A DNA stretch of 52,849 nt from Gymnopus androsaceus JB14 (Eukaryota > Basidiomycota > Agaricomycetes > Agaricales > Omphalotaceae): NCBI GenBank assembly GCA_009733575.1, contig ML769784.1, positions 1 to 52,849 on the forward strand. Reading direction: 5' to 3'. The first letter of the stretch is position 1. The number at the start of each line of letters is the position of its first letter. Positions 22,847 through 32,966 of this stretch are shown one piece after another. The translations under genes and the position numbers were made by a program. Below the pieces are notes generated by a model, which was not told where the DNA came from, made no database searches, and was given only the letters and a program-made list of their open reading frames with translations.

Positions 22847-24243
22847 TCAATTACGAGTGCCAAACGTATGTAGCCCAGATCCTTTTTCTCCAACTAGAAA
22901 TGCACCACTGTTAGGTGTGAGGTCCTCCAGCGGTATAGGCTCACTCTGTGAGTCCCATTCTCTTTTGGAAGTCGTTGATGATAATCCCGTCAAAACTGTA
23001 TGTCGCGTTGCAGCTCTGAACGACTGAAGTGAGCTGGGATCTTCCGTGGTGTTCGTCCTGTCATCCGATAAGTAGTGAGTACCATCTGTGGAAGCCGCTA
23101 CCATTATTCTGTTGTTGAAAAGAACAAGCAAGGTGTTGCTGTATAGCTTGCACAAGATGACTCCAGATACTTGGTGGAGCCCATTGCTCTCTCTGAGAAA
23201 GAAAACGAGGTCGATGATGGCGGCGATGGCGGTGACAGTTCCCGTTTCGATTGTGAGCCTAATCACTAAAAGTAAATATGAATCAGATAAGGAAACACGA
23301 CGCAGAGCTCTTTGTAACGCACGACGTGTAAGAACATTATTCATGTGCCCGACTGTCTCTGATTTACTACGGGCAAGCTATAAACCTCATGAATATTAGC
23401 ATAAGTTCGATCCCAGTGGTACGCACTCACGAAATAGGTCATGCTAATGGCAATCACAGTGTCTACAAATCCGCTTCCACCAAGTCTTACTCCAACAGCA
23501 CGCACAAGTCCACTGGAACGTGTTACTTCCGACGCATCTTGGAATAGCTAAAAGGGAGTTAGCATTCAAGATGGAATTGCAGCATCAGCCTGTAAGAACA
23601 AAATTCACTTACAAACACGCCAACCGCAATACCACCACCCAACTGTAACAAAGCAAGTAGACAAACCAGCGCAAAGCTAACTCTAGATTGAGAAAATTTC
23701 CAAATCCTCCATCCGAAAAAGATCTACTTGAAAGGAAAGAAGAGGTTGGATGAGAGGTTTCAATTGAACTTGAGCGAAGGTATAACTGACCTGAACGATT
23801 ACAGCGATAATGCTAGAGAGAATGGGCACATTTAGGAATGTTGAATAGAGGTCGTACAGTGCGGGTATATTTCCCCATCCATAGACAAACCAGTGAAAGG
23901 CATCATATGTCGCTGAACAAGTTTGTGCCCAGTCAAGAAGGTATACGGTGTATACTATGCACAGTCCTGATCAGTGAACTCTTTCGAAGAAAAATCAGAA
24001 ACATCCGTACCAAGTGCCTTATTTAGTCGCGTATCCCTCGGAAAGTTCAAGTAGTATATGTATACTTGAGTAGTCAAAACGCCGAGCAACCCCCAGTTGA
24101 ACAGAATGCCTATAAAACGTGGACCTGCACTGTGGATAATGTCCATATCTTAGCTGTTGTGGTACTAGTAAGAACGGTACTCACAGCCAGATAATATCCT
24201 CTCTACTAGGATCTGTTGGAGGCGGAGTGACGACATGGACCAT
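22847..24243 (-). CDS. DUF6534-type multi-pass membrane protein 1
   Basis: DUF6534 proteins are basidiomycete-expanded, roughly seven-helix membrane proteins of unknown ligand, often likened to receptors. The start at 24243 (MVHVVTPPPTD) is followed by exons joined through GT-AG introns. They read AGPRFIGILFNWGLLGVL, YTVYLLDWAQTCSATYDAFH, FLNVPILSSIIAVIVQ, IFFGWRIWKF, SFALVCLLALLQLGGGIAVG, FVDTVIAISMTYF, and finally IRLTIETGTVTAIAAIIDL with ILCKLYSNTLLVLFNNR. The FFGWRIW motif and the KLYSNTLL...NNR end are family marks. The C-terminal cytoplasmic tail has about 80 residues and ends HTFGTRN. All expected segments are present, so the gene looks intact. Confidence 0.8.
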
Positions 24244-24508
24244 CGCTACTAGTAGTATGAACTCAGCCCAAAGGAATCAGCTCAGCGCCCGTAGACAGGC
24301 AGGCCGAGCACCAAAAGAAAGTTGCAGTCGGAGAGTGGGGGAGACGCACTGGATGGAGACGCTCTCAGGCTTGTTTTGTATTTATGAGCGTTGATCATAA
24401 GATCCAGCCCTGAACTACATACTCCTCCCGGACAGTTGTGACAGGGACAGCGCTGAATAAGCACTGGTTTAATGCTGAGCGTAGTGAGTAGCAGGTGGTC
24501 GGTCCTGG

Positions 24509-26697
24509 TCACAAAGGGGTGCACGAAGGTTTTCCGAGAGGTTGAGAGCTAAGACGAGAGAGTAGAATGCGCAGGACTTCGTAAGGTTCAAATATCATTG
24601 AATTAACTGAATTAGATCCTTTTGTAACGCGAGATCTCTCCAGGAGACGGGTTGAGGAAACGGGTGACCTTTCTTCTGTAACATCTTGTAAATATGTAGT
24701 CCAAGGAACGAGACAGGGAAGAAAAGAGCTAGTCTCGGAGATCCGATCTTGCTGATTGCGGCTTCGGTCATTCGTGTTCTCGAAGTGTCCTGATAACTCT
24801 GTCTTTACATCCTTCACTTTCGAGTCTAGAGAATTGGTATAGCTCAAAAATTTCAAAAAAACATTTGACTTGTATGAATGGTGGAGGACTCTCCCCCTAA
24901 CAGATATGACCTCCACCGAGTCTCAGACATAATAGACCGAGTAGATCCCCCCTCAACAGTCCTGTCCCCGATTATACTAGTACCACCACTCTCCGAACCC
25001 TGGCTACTCAAAGCCTCTCCGAAATACGATAATCCAGGAATCTGTGCTAGTCTTTCGCGAAAGGCTGCAATGCGGTTCCGTAGTTTGATAAAGCGCCTCC
25101 TACGAAGGTAGGCAACGAGAAGTGTTCCGAGAACAAAGACTACTCCGATTACAGCTAGGACGATAGCTTTGCTCGCGGTGTGGGATAGCTTGCCCGAGTT
25201 TTTGTGAGATGAGGAAGCAGTTGAAGAGATTGGGGTAGAAGTGGAAGAACTTTTAGATGGAGATAGCGTCGTCGACGCGGTAAGATGTCCACTCAGAGTT
25301 GTAACGCCTATGGAACTTGACCTAGAAGAACGTTAGATGTCGAAGGTAAAGTAGCATTAGGACGTCTTGCATTGTAGATGTGTGTGATTGAGGAGGCGTT
25401 GTTGTGGACTCTGGTCTACAGATGCTATTTTAGAGAGCGAGCATAAAAGAGTCTGAATCGGCTTACTTGGACGAAGATGTCTCTTTAGAGGTGGATGTAG
25501 CCCTAGTCGGTTGGGTTGTACTGGGATGTATAAGAAAGCAGAGCAGGGAAGGAATTCGTTGCGCCAAAAACACACCTCGAGTGCGAGGCAGAAGATGTAG
25601 TGAGAGTAATTGTGGAACTTGACGTAGTACTAGATGCAGAGCTAGAACTTTTGGTAGAACTTGTTGTAGAAGAAGCCGTTGTAGAAGAAGCCGTTATCGA
25701 ACTAGAGGTTTAAATTTTTTTTTGATTATTCGCGGAGGAAAACTATTTTAGAGAGCGAGCATAAAAGAGTCTGAATCGGCTTACTTGGACGAAGATGTCT
25801 CTTTAGAGGTGGAGGTAGCCCGTAGTTGGTTGGGTTGTACTGGGATGTATAAGAAAGCAGATCAGGGAAGGAATTCGTTGCGCTAAAAACACACCTCGAG
25901 TGCGAGGCAGAAGATGTAGTGGGAATAGTTGTGGAACTTGACGTAGTACTAGATGCAGAGCTAGAACTGTTTGTAGAACTTGTTGCAGAAAAAGCCGTTG
26001 TAGAAGAAGCCGTTATAGAAGAAGCCGTTGCAGAAGCCGTTATCGATCTAGAGGTTTAAATTTTTTTGAATATTCGCGGAGAAAAACGCGTGTACTTACC
26101 TTGGGCCTATTTCGTTATTAAGATTAGCTACTACTCCAATTTGCGGTCCGCCCGCAAGAATGTCCGGCTTCTCTCCTGGTGAAAGACTAGTCGTTGGTTA
26201 GTCGTTGGTTAGTCTATGATAGAGAACTATTTGGAGATATTGGTGACTGACGACGGCTGTGTGATCCCCTGGATGACAAACTGCCTGGATCAGATTCAAC
26301 GTTGAGTACTACTGGAATACATCATTTGGGTATAAAACTCACCCCTCGTTATCGAATGTCAGTGCGGTAGCACCTGAAAATTCTGAGCCTGCATCAACTG
26401 GAGCTACTGAAGCAATTATATTGAGATTTATATTCTTCTCCATAAGCCCGAAGGCAGTTGGGTCTGTACTAGCAAGTGACCATGTCACCGTAATTGGGAC
26501 AGAGACTGTCGCAGATCCTTGCGGGAGCTTAATTTCGATACATTCAGCGGCACTAGAAGTCATTATAAGCACTAAGAAAGAACTGATTATGCGCAAAATC
26601 AGTCCGAGTTTTAGAAATCCAAGAGAACTTACATGAATGCAGATCCTTGCTTGAAAGCGTGCGATGGGAACCTGCCCAATTTCAACGGGGAGACCAT
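24509..26697 (-). CDS. Receptor-like single-pass membrane protein G, with a duplicated stalk segment
   Basis: This is the sixth family member, on the opposite strand. Exon 1 is 26697-26633 and exon 2 is 26582-26343, both ending in phase 2. The hydrophobic signal SFLVLIMTSSAA straddles this intron; the only in-frame ATG lies well upstream, giving an unusually long N-terminus. The ectodomain reads ITVTWSLASTDPTAFGLM. Exon 3 gives GQFVIQGITQPS. Stalk exons are Ser/Thr-rich, and two of them lie inside a 318-bp tandem duplication; the upstream copy carries an extra base that creates a stop. The membrane helix is AIVLAVIGVVFVLGTLLVAY, then LRRRR. The tail frame stops at 24853; a short intron there would join it to a further frame (KVKDVKTELSGHFENTND...) ending at 24509. 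I see no WALG motif, so the tail differs from A, B, D and E. Confidence 0.6.
25425..26088. repeat. 318-bp tandem duplication within gene G
   Basis: The sequence starting CTATTTTAGAGAGCGAGC at 25425 returns at 25743. The two copies stay highly similar through the end marked GAGGTTTAAATTTTTTT (about 25706 and 26050). Each copy holds two stalk exons and two introns of gene G. The second copy has additional GAAGCCGTT units (Ala-Ser/Thr codons on the minus strand) and an extra G near 25824. Confidence 0.9.
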
Positions 26698-27142
26698 TGG
26701 AGTACAGAAGCAAGAAGGGATGAGGGATTTAACAACTCTGGATGATGCTAGTATCCATGAGCTTTCATCTTTCAAGCTGAGATGAATCATGATCAGCATG
26801 TCAACAGTCTTGCTAGCCCGTTTCAAGATTGACAAGTTTCCAGATGAGAACCACCGATAGATAGATGGATAGATACCGTGAAGTCGGCATTCTAGAATGC
26901 AGAAACATTGAGCTGAAAGCTCAGATCCCTCTGAGACGCGCACCTCGACATCTTGAAAACTGTGGGTAACAAGCCTGGAATGATGGCCCCAGTTGCCAGG
27001 CTTGTATCCCATCATCCGCGAGCGGAGACGCGAGTCACAAGTAACGCGACGAGTCACATCAGCAGCAGCACGGAAATTGCCGCCTCGTGTTTATATCAAT
27101 CATCGTGTGCCCTTGGTGTGCTGGTCCTTGTCGTTTCTTGCT
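26698..27142. other. Divergent intergenic region
   Basis: Spacer between gene G (minus) and the PAQR gene (plus). It probably carries both promoters. A minus-strand open frame here has no family match and overlaps the gene G start, so I did not call it. Confidence 0.45.
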
Positions 27143-28428
27143 ATGGCTACCACTGGTGAACTCTTAACCTACAATCAATTATCCGAGTGGCGAAAAGATA
27201 ATCCTTGCATTCTCGCTGGATATCGTCAAGAAACCCATAGCTGGAAAGGCTGTTTGCAAGGGCTGTGCTTTTGGCATAATGAAAGCGGCGAGTTCCTCTT
27301 CTCTCAGTCGTTTGATCTTTAAATTAATGTAGCTCATAGCCAATACATGGTCTCATTTACTCGGAGCAATAATCAGTATTACGCTGCTTGTTCGTGGCTT
27401 GTCTCCAAATAATTTGCCTGTCTTTGAACGAATGGATGTCATTCACGCGTACAAGACCTCAAAAACAGCATCTGACGATGGTTTTGACTCTTTGGGGATG
27501 TGGCTATTTCTGCTCGGGTGTTTTGTGTGTTTTACTTGCTCCGCCACCTTTCATGGTTCCTTGTGCCATTCTCATTCAGTGCGTATGCTTCTGGCTTTGA
27601 AATGACTCCTTTCTGAGATTTAATATCCAGGTCGCTGCGGTCATGAACCGCGTTGATTACCTAGGTACCATCCAATAACTCTCTTATACAACTTCATTGA
27701 TTCACTCAACTGAATAGGGATACTGATCCTCGGTACCTTGAATTATTTTTCAACATTTCATTACGCGTTCTTCTGTCATCCTCATATCCGAAATTTATAC
27801 ATCTTCCTAATGTCATTATCTGGCTCGAGTAAGGTTTGGAATTTGTGCCCCAATGTTTATCGTTTCTTAGGCCATTTTTGCCTAGTTGGGATTTATCTCG
27901 TATGTGCGCCAAAATATGCAACACCTTCATATCGCAGGATGCGCACGTATACGTTCTTTGCCCTCGGATTCGTAGTAATTTTTCCTTTCATCCACGCGAT
28001 GTTCAAGTATGGAGTGAGTCTCATTCACTCTTACGTTTCTTTGTTACGGAAACATTTCTTTAATAGCCTGCGCACGTTTCTCAAGCTATAGCGCTGGAAT
28101 GGCTTATCGTCGAAGCAACAGCCTACATCTTTGGGGCTCTGATGTAGTAAGTGATATCGGCCCATTCGGATGGACAGCGATGATATCCGTTCAAACAGCG
28201 CCGAAAGATGCCCGGAATTTTGGTTTCCTGGTCGATTCGACTTTATTGTATGTTCTCATTCACATCTCGCATCTCATCAACACTCAACTCTGATACGTCT
28301 AGGGATCATCACACCAGATTTTCCACATATGCAGTATGATAGCAACTTGGGCGCACTACATCTCGCTATCCAAAAGCTACCAGTTCTGGTGGTATGGTGC
28401 TGGTAGCGGTTCCTGCGTTATGTTTTAG
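27143..28428 (+). CDS. PAQR (adiponectin receptor/haemolysin III) family seven-helix protein
   Basis: Eight exons fit exactly: 27143-27287, 27340-27578, 27631-27664, 27718-27828, 27871-28013, 28067-28146, 28199-28247 and 28303-28428. They give 308 residues. The order of family motifs is complete: WRKDNPCILAGYR near the start, HNESANTWSHLLGAIIS at helix 1, SATFHGSLCHSH with the metal-binding His, NRVDYLGILI, YRRMRTYTF, PFIHAMFK, then ERCPEFWFPGRFDFIGSSHQ with HQIFH near the C-terminus. PAQR proteins use the conserved His set to bind zinc and several act as ceramidases; the yeast Izh proteins are relatives. The first intron (27288-27339) begins GC instead of GT. The long loop after helix 1 (LPVFERMDVIHAYKTSKTAS) is larger than usual. 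The gene appears intact. Confidence 0.88.
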
Positions 28429-28731
28429 GTCTATCGGACCTATGTAGCTGTAGTGTTTCGAGATGCGTATATAGGTTGACGAAATATCATCCATTACCTT
28501 TCCTCTAGATCATGATATGATGCTTTTAATGATTGATTCTTTTAGCGATGCACAGAACAGACTCATACTCTTAGAACCATTCCATTCTAGGGGTCGCGTC
28601 GTAAGACTTCCCCTCTAGAACAATCTAGTGAATGTACTGTGTATAATAGGTTAAAAGCCTCCCATGTATTGTCTGCAGTGCCTTCCCCGCTGATACCCTC
28701 ACCCTCACTCTCCTCCTCTATTTTTTCGTTC

Positions 28732-30359
28732 ATGTCTCAGCTGAGTGCTGTAGATGTCCAGATTCAAGTGTGCGCGACCGTTTAAATCAGAGTCTTTGGA
28801 AACTCGTTCGCTGAACACATGTGCAATGTAGAGTCTGGAATAACTATGTGGAACTGGCGGCATTCGGTACGTCTATCTTCATCCGTCCCATCCTATCGTT
28901 GCATCTCATTTTAACTCCCTGCATAGCGATCCTTGTATACGATTATCTCCTCACACTCGACCTGGAAGTCGAGCGATTCTGGAAATGGGATACTACCGGA
29001 CTTGGTTCGGTACTCTTCTACATCAACCGGTACTTGACTCTCCTAGGGAATGTGCCGATTGTGGTGTTTTTCTTTTGGCCAGAGCCGGTCTTGCGTCATA
29101 ATGTAAGTGTGCTACTTAAATTGTCATCAAGTCGAGAATTTATCACTTGTAAAGGGGTAAGTGCTATGCGTACCGGGAAGGATAGGCTCAGCGGTTCTTA
29201 TAAATCTCTCTATCGGTCAACAGATGTCATGCTCTGGAGACATACCAGCAATTCTTTCTGTCCATAGTTCAATTATTCATCAGCAGTACGTGTCAGGCTT
29301 TTTTGGAAGGTTTTCCATCGTTCAACAGATTTTTATCTTCTATTTAGTTCTCTTTATACTAAGAGTGTACGCCATATATGGTGCTAGTAGGAGAATTGCG
29401 GCGTTTCTTAGCGTTGTGGCAACGGCTATGGTAGGGAATGGATTGGTGCGTACGACATACTGATTCTTTGTCCTTCTGTCCCATCCATGATTATTTCGTC
29501 CCACAGCTACAATGGTATCTTTCAGGTAAAGCCGCCACAGATGTAATAATCTCAAGTCCTGAAACAATCAAACAAACGGGGTGCTTGCAGAGCTATACAA
29601 CTGCACAGTAAGCCTCTCTCTTATTCTCGCCAGTACTCTGAATCTGAATAATTGTCTAGAGGGCTCCGTACGCGATTCCTCATCTTCGAGTTTTGGGTCT
29701 AGTTGATTCATTCCCCGTAGATATGGTCTACCTTTGGCTAGGAGTAGTTACCCTCGATATCTGTGTTTTCTCTTTGACGATTTGGAAGACTTTGATGATG
29801 CGTAAAGACGTCGTTCCTGGAGGAATGGCGACCGTGATAATGCGGGATGGTGAGGGTTTATCTCCGCGCTCCTTGAGGAGCTATTGCTGATTTCCATATT
29901 TTACTTGTAGGTGCTATGTATTTTGGAATCATTGCTCTCATAAATTCGGCGAACATACTTTTTTTTGCCGTGAGTGTTCACAATTTTCTGGTCAATTCGG
30001 TATGTAATGTATACTTGTGCAAGCAGCTTGGGACGGTACGTTTTAAGGCGACTATTCTTTTCCATCGTCTTCAATTATCCATTCTACAGGGCTTCATGAA
30101 GGGCCTGTTGCCGATTTTTGCTAACATGTAAGCTCACCCTACTTTGTGGATATCAAGATGCTGATCATTGTACACTCTCAGTTTCGCCAGCGTTATGATG
30201 TCACATCTAATGCTCAACCTCCGCGAAGGACAAACAACTGAAAAACCAGATTCCGTATTACCCGCTTACTCGGTCAACCCCTGCTCTTTGAATGGGATGG
30301 AGTTCAGATTGCGTGAGGAACTCTCGAGTATGGTGAGTCTGGATACGACCCTTAATTAG
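28732..30359 (+). CDS. DUF6533-type multi-pass membrane protein
   Basis: DUF6533 proteins are agaric-expanded multi-helix membrane proteins of unknown ligand. The first exon 28732-28769 (MSQLSAVDVQIQV) joins exon 28832-28866 and exon 28927 onward to give VVWNNYVELAAFAILVYDYL, followed by LTLDLEVERFW and GSVLFYINRYLTLLGNVP. This block is the DUF6533 signature. Later segments are ALETYQQF, IFIFYLVLFILRVYAIYGAS, a luminal loop, FPVDMVYLWLGVVTLDICVF, DGAMYFGIIALINSANILFF and MMSHLMLNLRE, then a tail ending SLDTTLN. Exon joins between 29102 and 29330 are uncertain, with two alternative donors and a weak donor (GTCCAT). The other borders are clean. Cell-surface location is inferred from the helices. 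Confidence 0.75.
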
Positions 30360-30464
30360 GCTGATGTAAAGCCACCGGATTAACTCGATACCTTAGGGAA
30401 CGACAGGTTTCTCTACCTTGATTGATAGCGCAATCAGTCCAGTATGATATCAATGGACTCTCGA

Positions 30465-30930
30465 AATGCTGTCATTGTGAAGGGTCATCGTGTATCAGTG
30501 AACACCTGGCGTGTGTAGGCACTACATAATTTTACTTGTTGTATTTCTAGGCTTATTAATTAAATATCCGTTGTCAAATAGCATATAGGCGCCTATGGAA
30601 CGATGAGGTCAAAGCGTCTCTTCGCATCAGTTCAGCTGTCATTACCTTCAAGGCAAAAAAAACCTTCTTCTCCTCCTTCGTGATGAGTAACAATGTCTTT
30701 TGGTGGCTCGAAGAAGGATGGAGCGAATATGGGGCAATGAGTCATCAAGGATCATCGGAATGGTTTCGCTGTCATTGTGAGAAGTAGCACGCTGATATAC
30801 AGTAGCAGCTTTCATTTATACTACTAATGCACCGTCACTTGTTCATGAAGTTGGAAAATTATGCACGTACAGTGCCATGTGCTAATGTCATTCGAGCGTA
30901 GAGGTCAAAGCGTCACTTCGCAACCCTGCT
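30465..30930. repeat. Diverged direct repeat, offset about 295 bp
   Basis: GCTGTCATTGTGA occurs at about 30469 and 30767, and GAGGTCAAAGCGTCnCTTCGCA at about 30605 and 30900. The two marker pairs keep the same order and nearly the same offset (294-298 bp), which suggests an old tandem duplication of noncoding DNA. No protein is supported in 30360-31057. Confidence 0.55.
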
Positions 30931-31057
30931 AATTTTAGTCATCCTTGCACCTTGACAAGCTCTCTGCATGGTCAACGCAGAGACCAGATCCACTGTAATT
31001 TCGTCCATCCGAAAGAGTTCAGTAATGAATCAAAATCGATTACAATGTCTTTCACAT

Positions 31058-32185
31058 TTAATCCAAAAATGATGAGAGTGGTCTTCCCGAAACCGTAGAT
31101 AGAGTCAAATGAACCCTCGTCTTCATGCTATTAGCCACGATAATGCAATGAGAGCAGCCGTTAAGGCGTGGGATAGCACCCTCTATGACCTGAAGAAATG
31201 CGCTCTCTGTGGGAACAGCGGTGCTCATTTTCGTAAGCACATCCGCATAAAATGGATACCAGTCGGCGCAGTGCATGAGGCCACCTTTATGAAGTACTGG
31301 TATCGGATTCTTGAGGGCCTCGAAAATAACTTCGCGCATGGCTTCACGCTTACAAAACTATACGAAAAAGATGTTAACGAGAAAACCGGGGGAGACCGGA
31401 AGAACGCACCCATGCACCAAAAATCTGTGGCCAATCCGGATACTGTTTTAGCGCTTCCCAGACTTCCTTCGTCGGCAAGTTGTGAGTTTCTTGTTCAGCC
31501 AGGTCCCGCCAGGTAGGGTCCCCGATACTATGCGCGTAGGCAAAGAATTTTACAGGCTCTCGAGCAATCGCCAGCCTGAGGGTAAGTTAGACTGTTGACC
31601 TGTACAGAGTGAAAGTCGTCACGCACTTCCCAGCTTTGTCCAAAATGGAGGAGTAGCCATGCTTTTGAGCATACAAAAATGCATCGAACGGCTGATCTTC
31701 GACTGAAAGCCTAGAAAACATTTGAGAGCCAAGAAGCATCACCGTAAACATCACTAACCCAACCATCACCTTGCAGACTCCTGTTGCACAATAAACACCA
31801 TACTTTTCTGCCGCATTCGCAAGCTTAATGAGGAGTTTTGAGGCGAGCAGAGATAAGTCTGGCTGAGGCTGTTTGTGTAGAAATTTTCAAAAGGAGCATC
31901 AGAACGTCAGACTCTTCCGAGAGCATCAACGTCTTCTCCTGAATTACGGACAGCGTCGACACTGGGGAACCCGTCGCTGTAGATTTCGAGATTTCTAGTA
32001 TGAGCGCCGAATCTAACACCGTCGGAAGAACGCAGAACGATATCTGTTGCAAGAGTGCATTCCTCTCCCGCTAGCATATGGGTCAGTGCTGTGAGATAAT
32101 AGTTCAGAGTCATCGTACCTTCGCATGGAGGAATCTCCCGAGTCGATGGTTCTTCATCAGTGGGTTTAGGGACTATAGAATCGCC
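31058..32185 (-). pseudogene. BTB/POZ-domain protein, agaric type, with two frameshifts
   Basis: After a splice at about 32060 the minus strand reads CTLATDIVLRSSDGVRFGAH, then YSDGFPSVDAV, the start of a BTB fold in the agaric family. The next pieces occur in shifted frames: EKTLMLSEESDVLMLLLK, then FLHKQPQPDLSLLASKLLIK with LANAAEKYGVYCATGVCK. One base seems extra near 31938 and one near 31884 (an AAAA run). Further exons give VEDQPFDAFLYAQKHGYSSI, AREPVKFFAYAHSIGDPTWR and WEALKQYPDWPQIFGAWVR. The final exon gives HKGGLMHCADWYPFYADVL and IPRLNGCSHC, ending at 31058, which is the usual C-terminal region of this family. So the full domain order survives but the reading frame does not. BTB domains mediate dimerisation and can bind cullin-3. 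Confidence 0.65.
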
Positions 32186-32966
32186 AGGTTGGTTCTGACA
32201 TAAGTGGCAAGCTTAGGAGACTAGTTGAGGTTACGACTCGAAGAGCCGAGTCTAGTGTTTAGTTAGAGCTGTTGCAGTGTGGTAAATGGCATTGAAGGGC
32301 AGATGATGATTGTTTGGGGTGCGTCGCGCACGCGAGGAACATGTGGAAGCAGAAGACACGAGGCGAACACAAGCTCAACATCATTGAACAAAAAAAAAAG
32401 ATCGAGGATGTTAGCCGCCCCAGTCGAAAGGCACCTGCATGAAGCGCCCAATGGTGGCGCATGCGGTGTGCGCAGTACCAGAAATCCAGTATCTACTCGG
32501 CGTAACATTGCAAAAAAGTAATATGAGTTCTTCAAGTTCTTGCTTTGAGATAAGTATGCATGCAGTAAACCCGTCACAACAGTGGCTTTCGGCACTAAGC
32601 ACTACCCATATACTACTTAGTAATTGCCGCATATCTTCCTCGCCTAGACCTGTTCTTTCGATTAGCGCATCCGAAACTTCTACTATCAATGCCTATTAAT
32701 GAGAAGCAATGTAATATCCCCAGTTATTGGCGGCTTAACGTTCAAGTTACACACGGAGTGCTTTACGGCTTTGCTAACGATAGGCATTTTGCTAACGATA
32801 GGCATTATAAGATCCTTATCTGCGTCAATATCATTTTGCGTCAGCGACAACCGCAACAATTCGCTCGAAATTCTGTTTCTATTCAACCAGCGGATGCTCT
32901 CCGAGTCCGAGTCTATTCTACTTTTACACATCTCTAATTAAAACGCATCCTCCGCTTTCAAAGCTG
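32186..32966. other. Intergenic region with a perfect 18-bp tandem repeat and one unassigned ORF
   Basis: Spacer between the BTB relic and the 3' end of the transcription factor gene. A minus-strand frame (32689-32411, starting MIVEVSDALIERTGLGEEDM) has protein-like composition but I do not recognise it and it lacks splice context. Confidence 0.35.
32771..32806. repeat. Two perfect tandem copies of an 18-bp unit
   Basis: The unit TTGCTAACGATAGGCATT occurs at 32771-32788 and again, base for base, at 32789-32806. It lies in noncoding sequence downstream of the transcription factor gene. Confidence 0.95.

Noticed and set aside
23405..23418. AGTTCGATCCC resembling a tRNA B box
   Set aside because: It lies in an intron of the DUF6534 gene and lacks acceptor and anticodon stems.
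26629..27057. Minus-strand ORF upstream of gene G
   Set aside because: Its 3' end merely overlaps gene G exon 1 in the same frame; the upstream part has no features and would displace the signal peptide.
32411..32689. Minus-strand ORF starting MIVEVSDALIERTGLGEEDM as a gene
   Set aside because: Composition is protein-like but I find no start context, splice partners or family match, so it stays unassigned.
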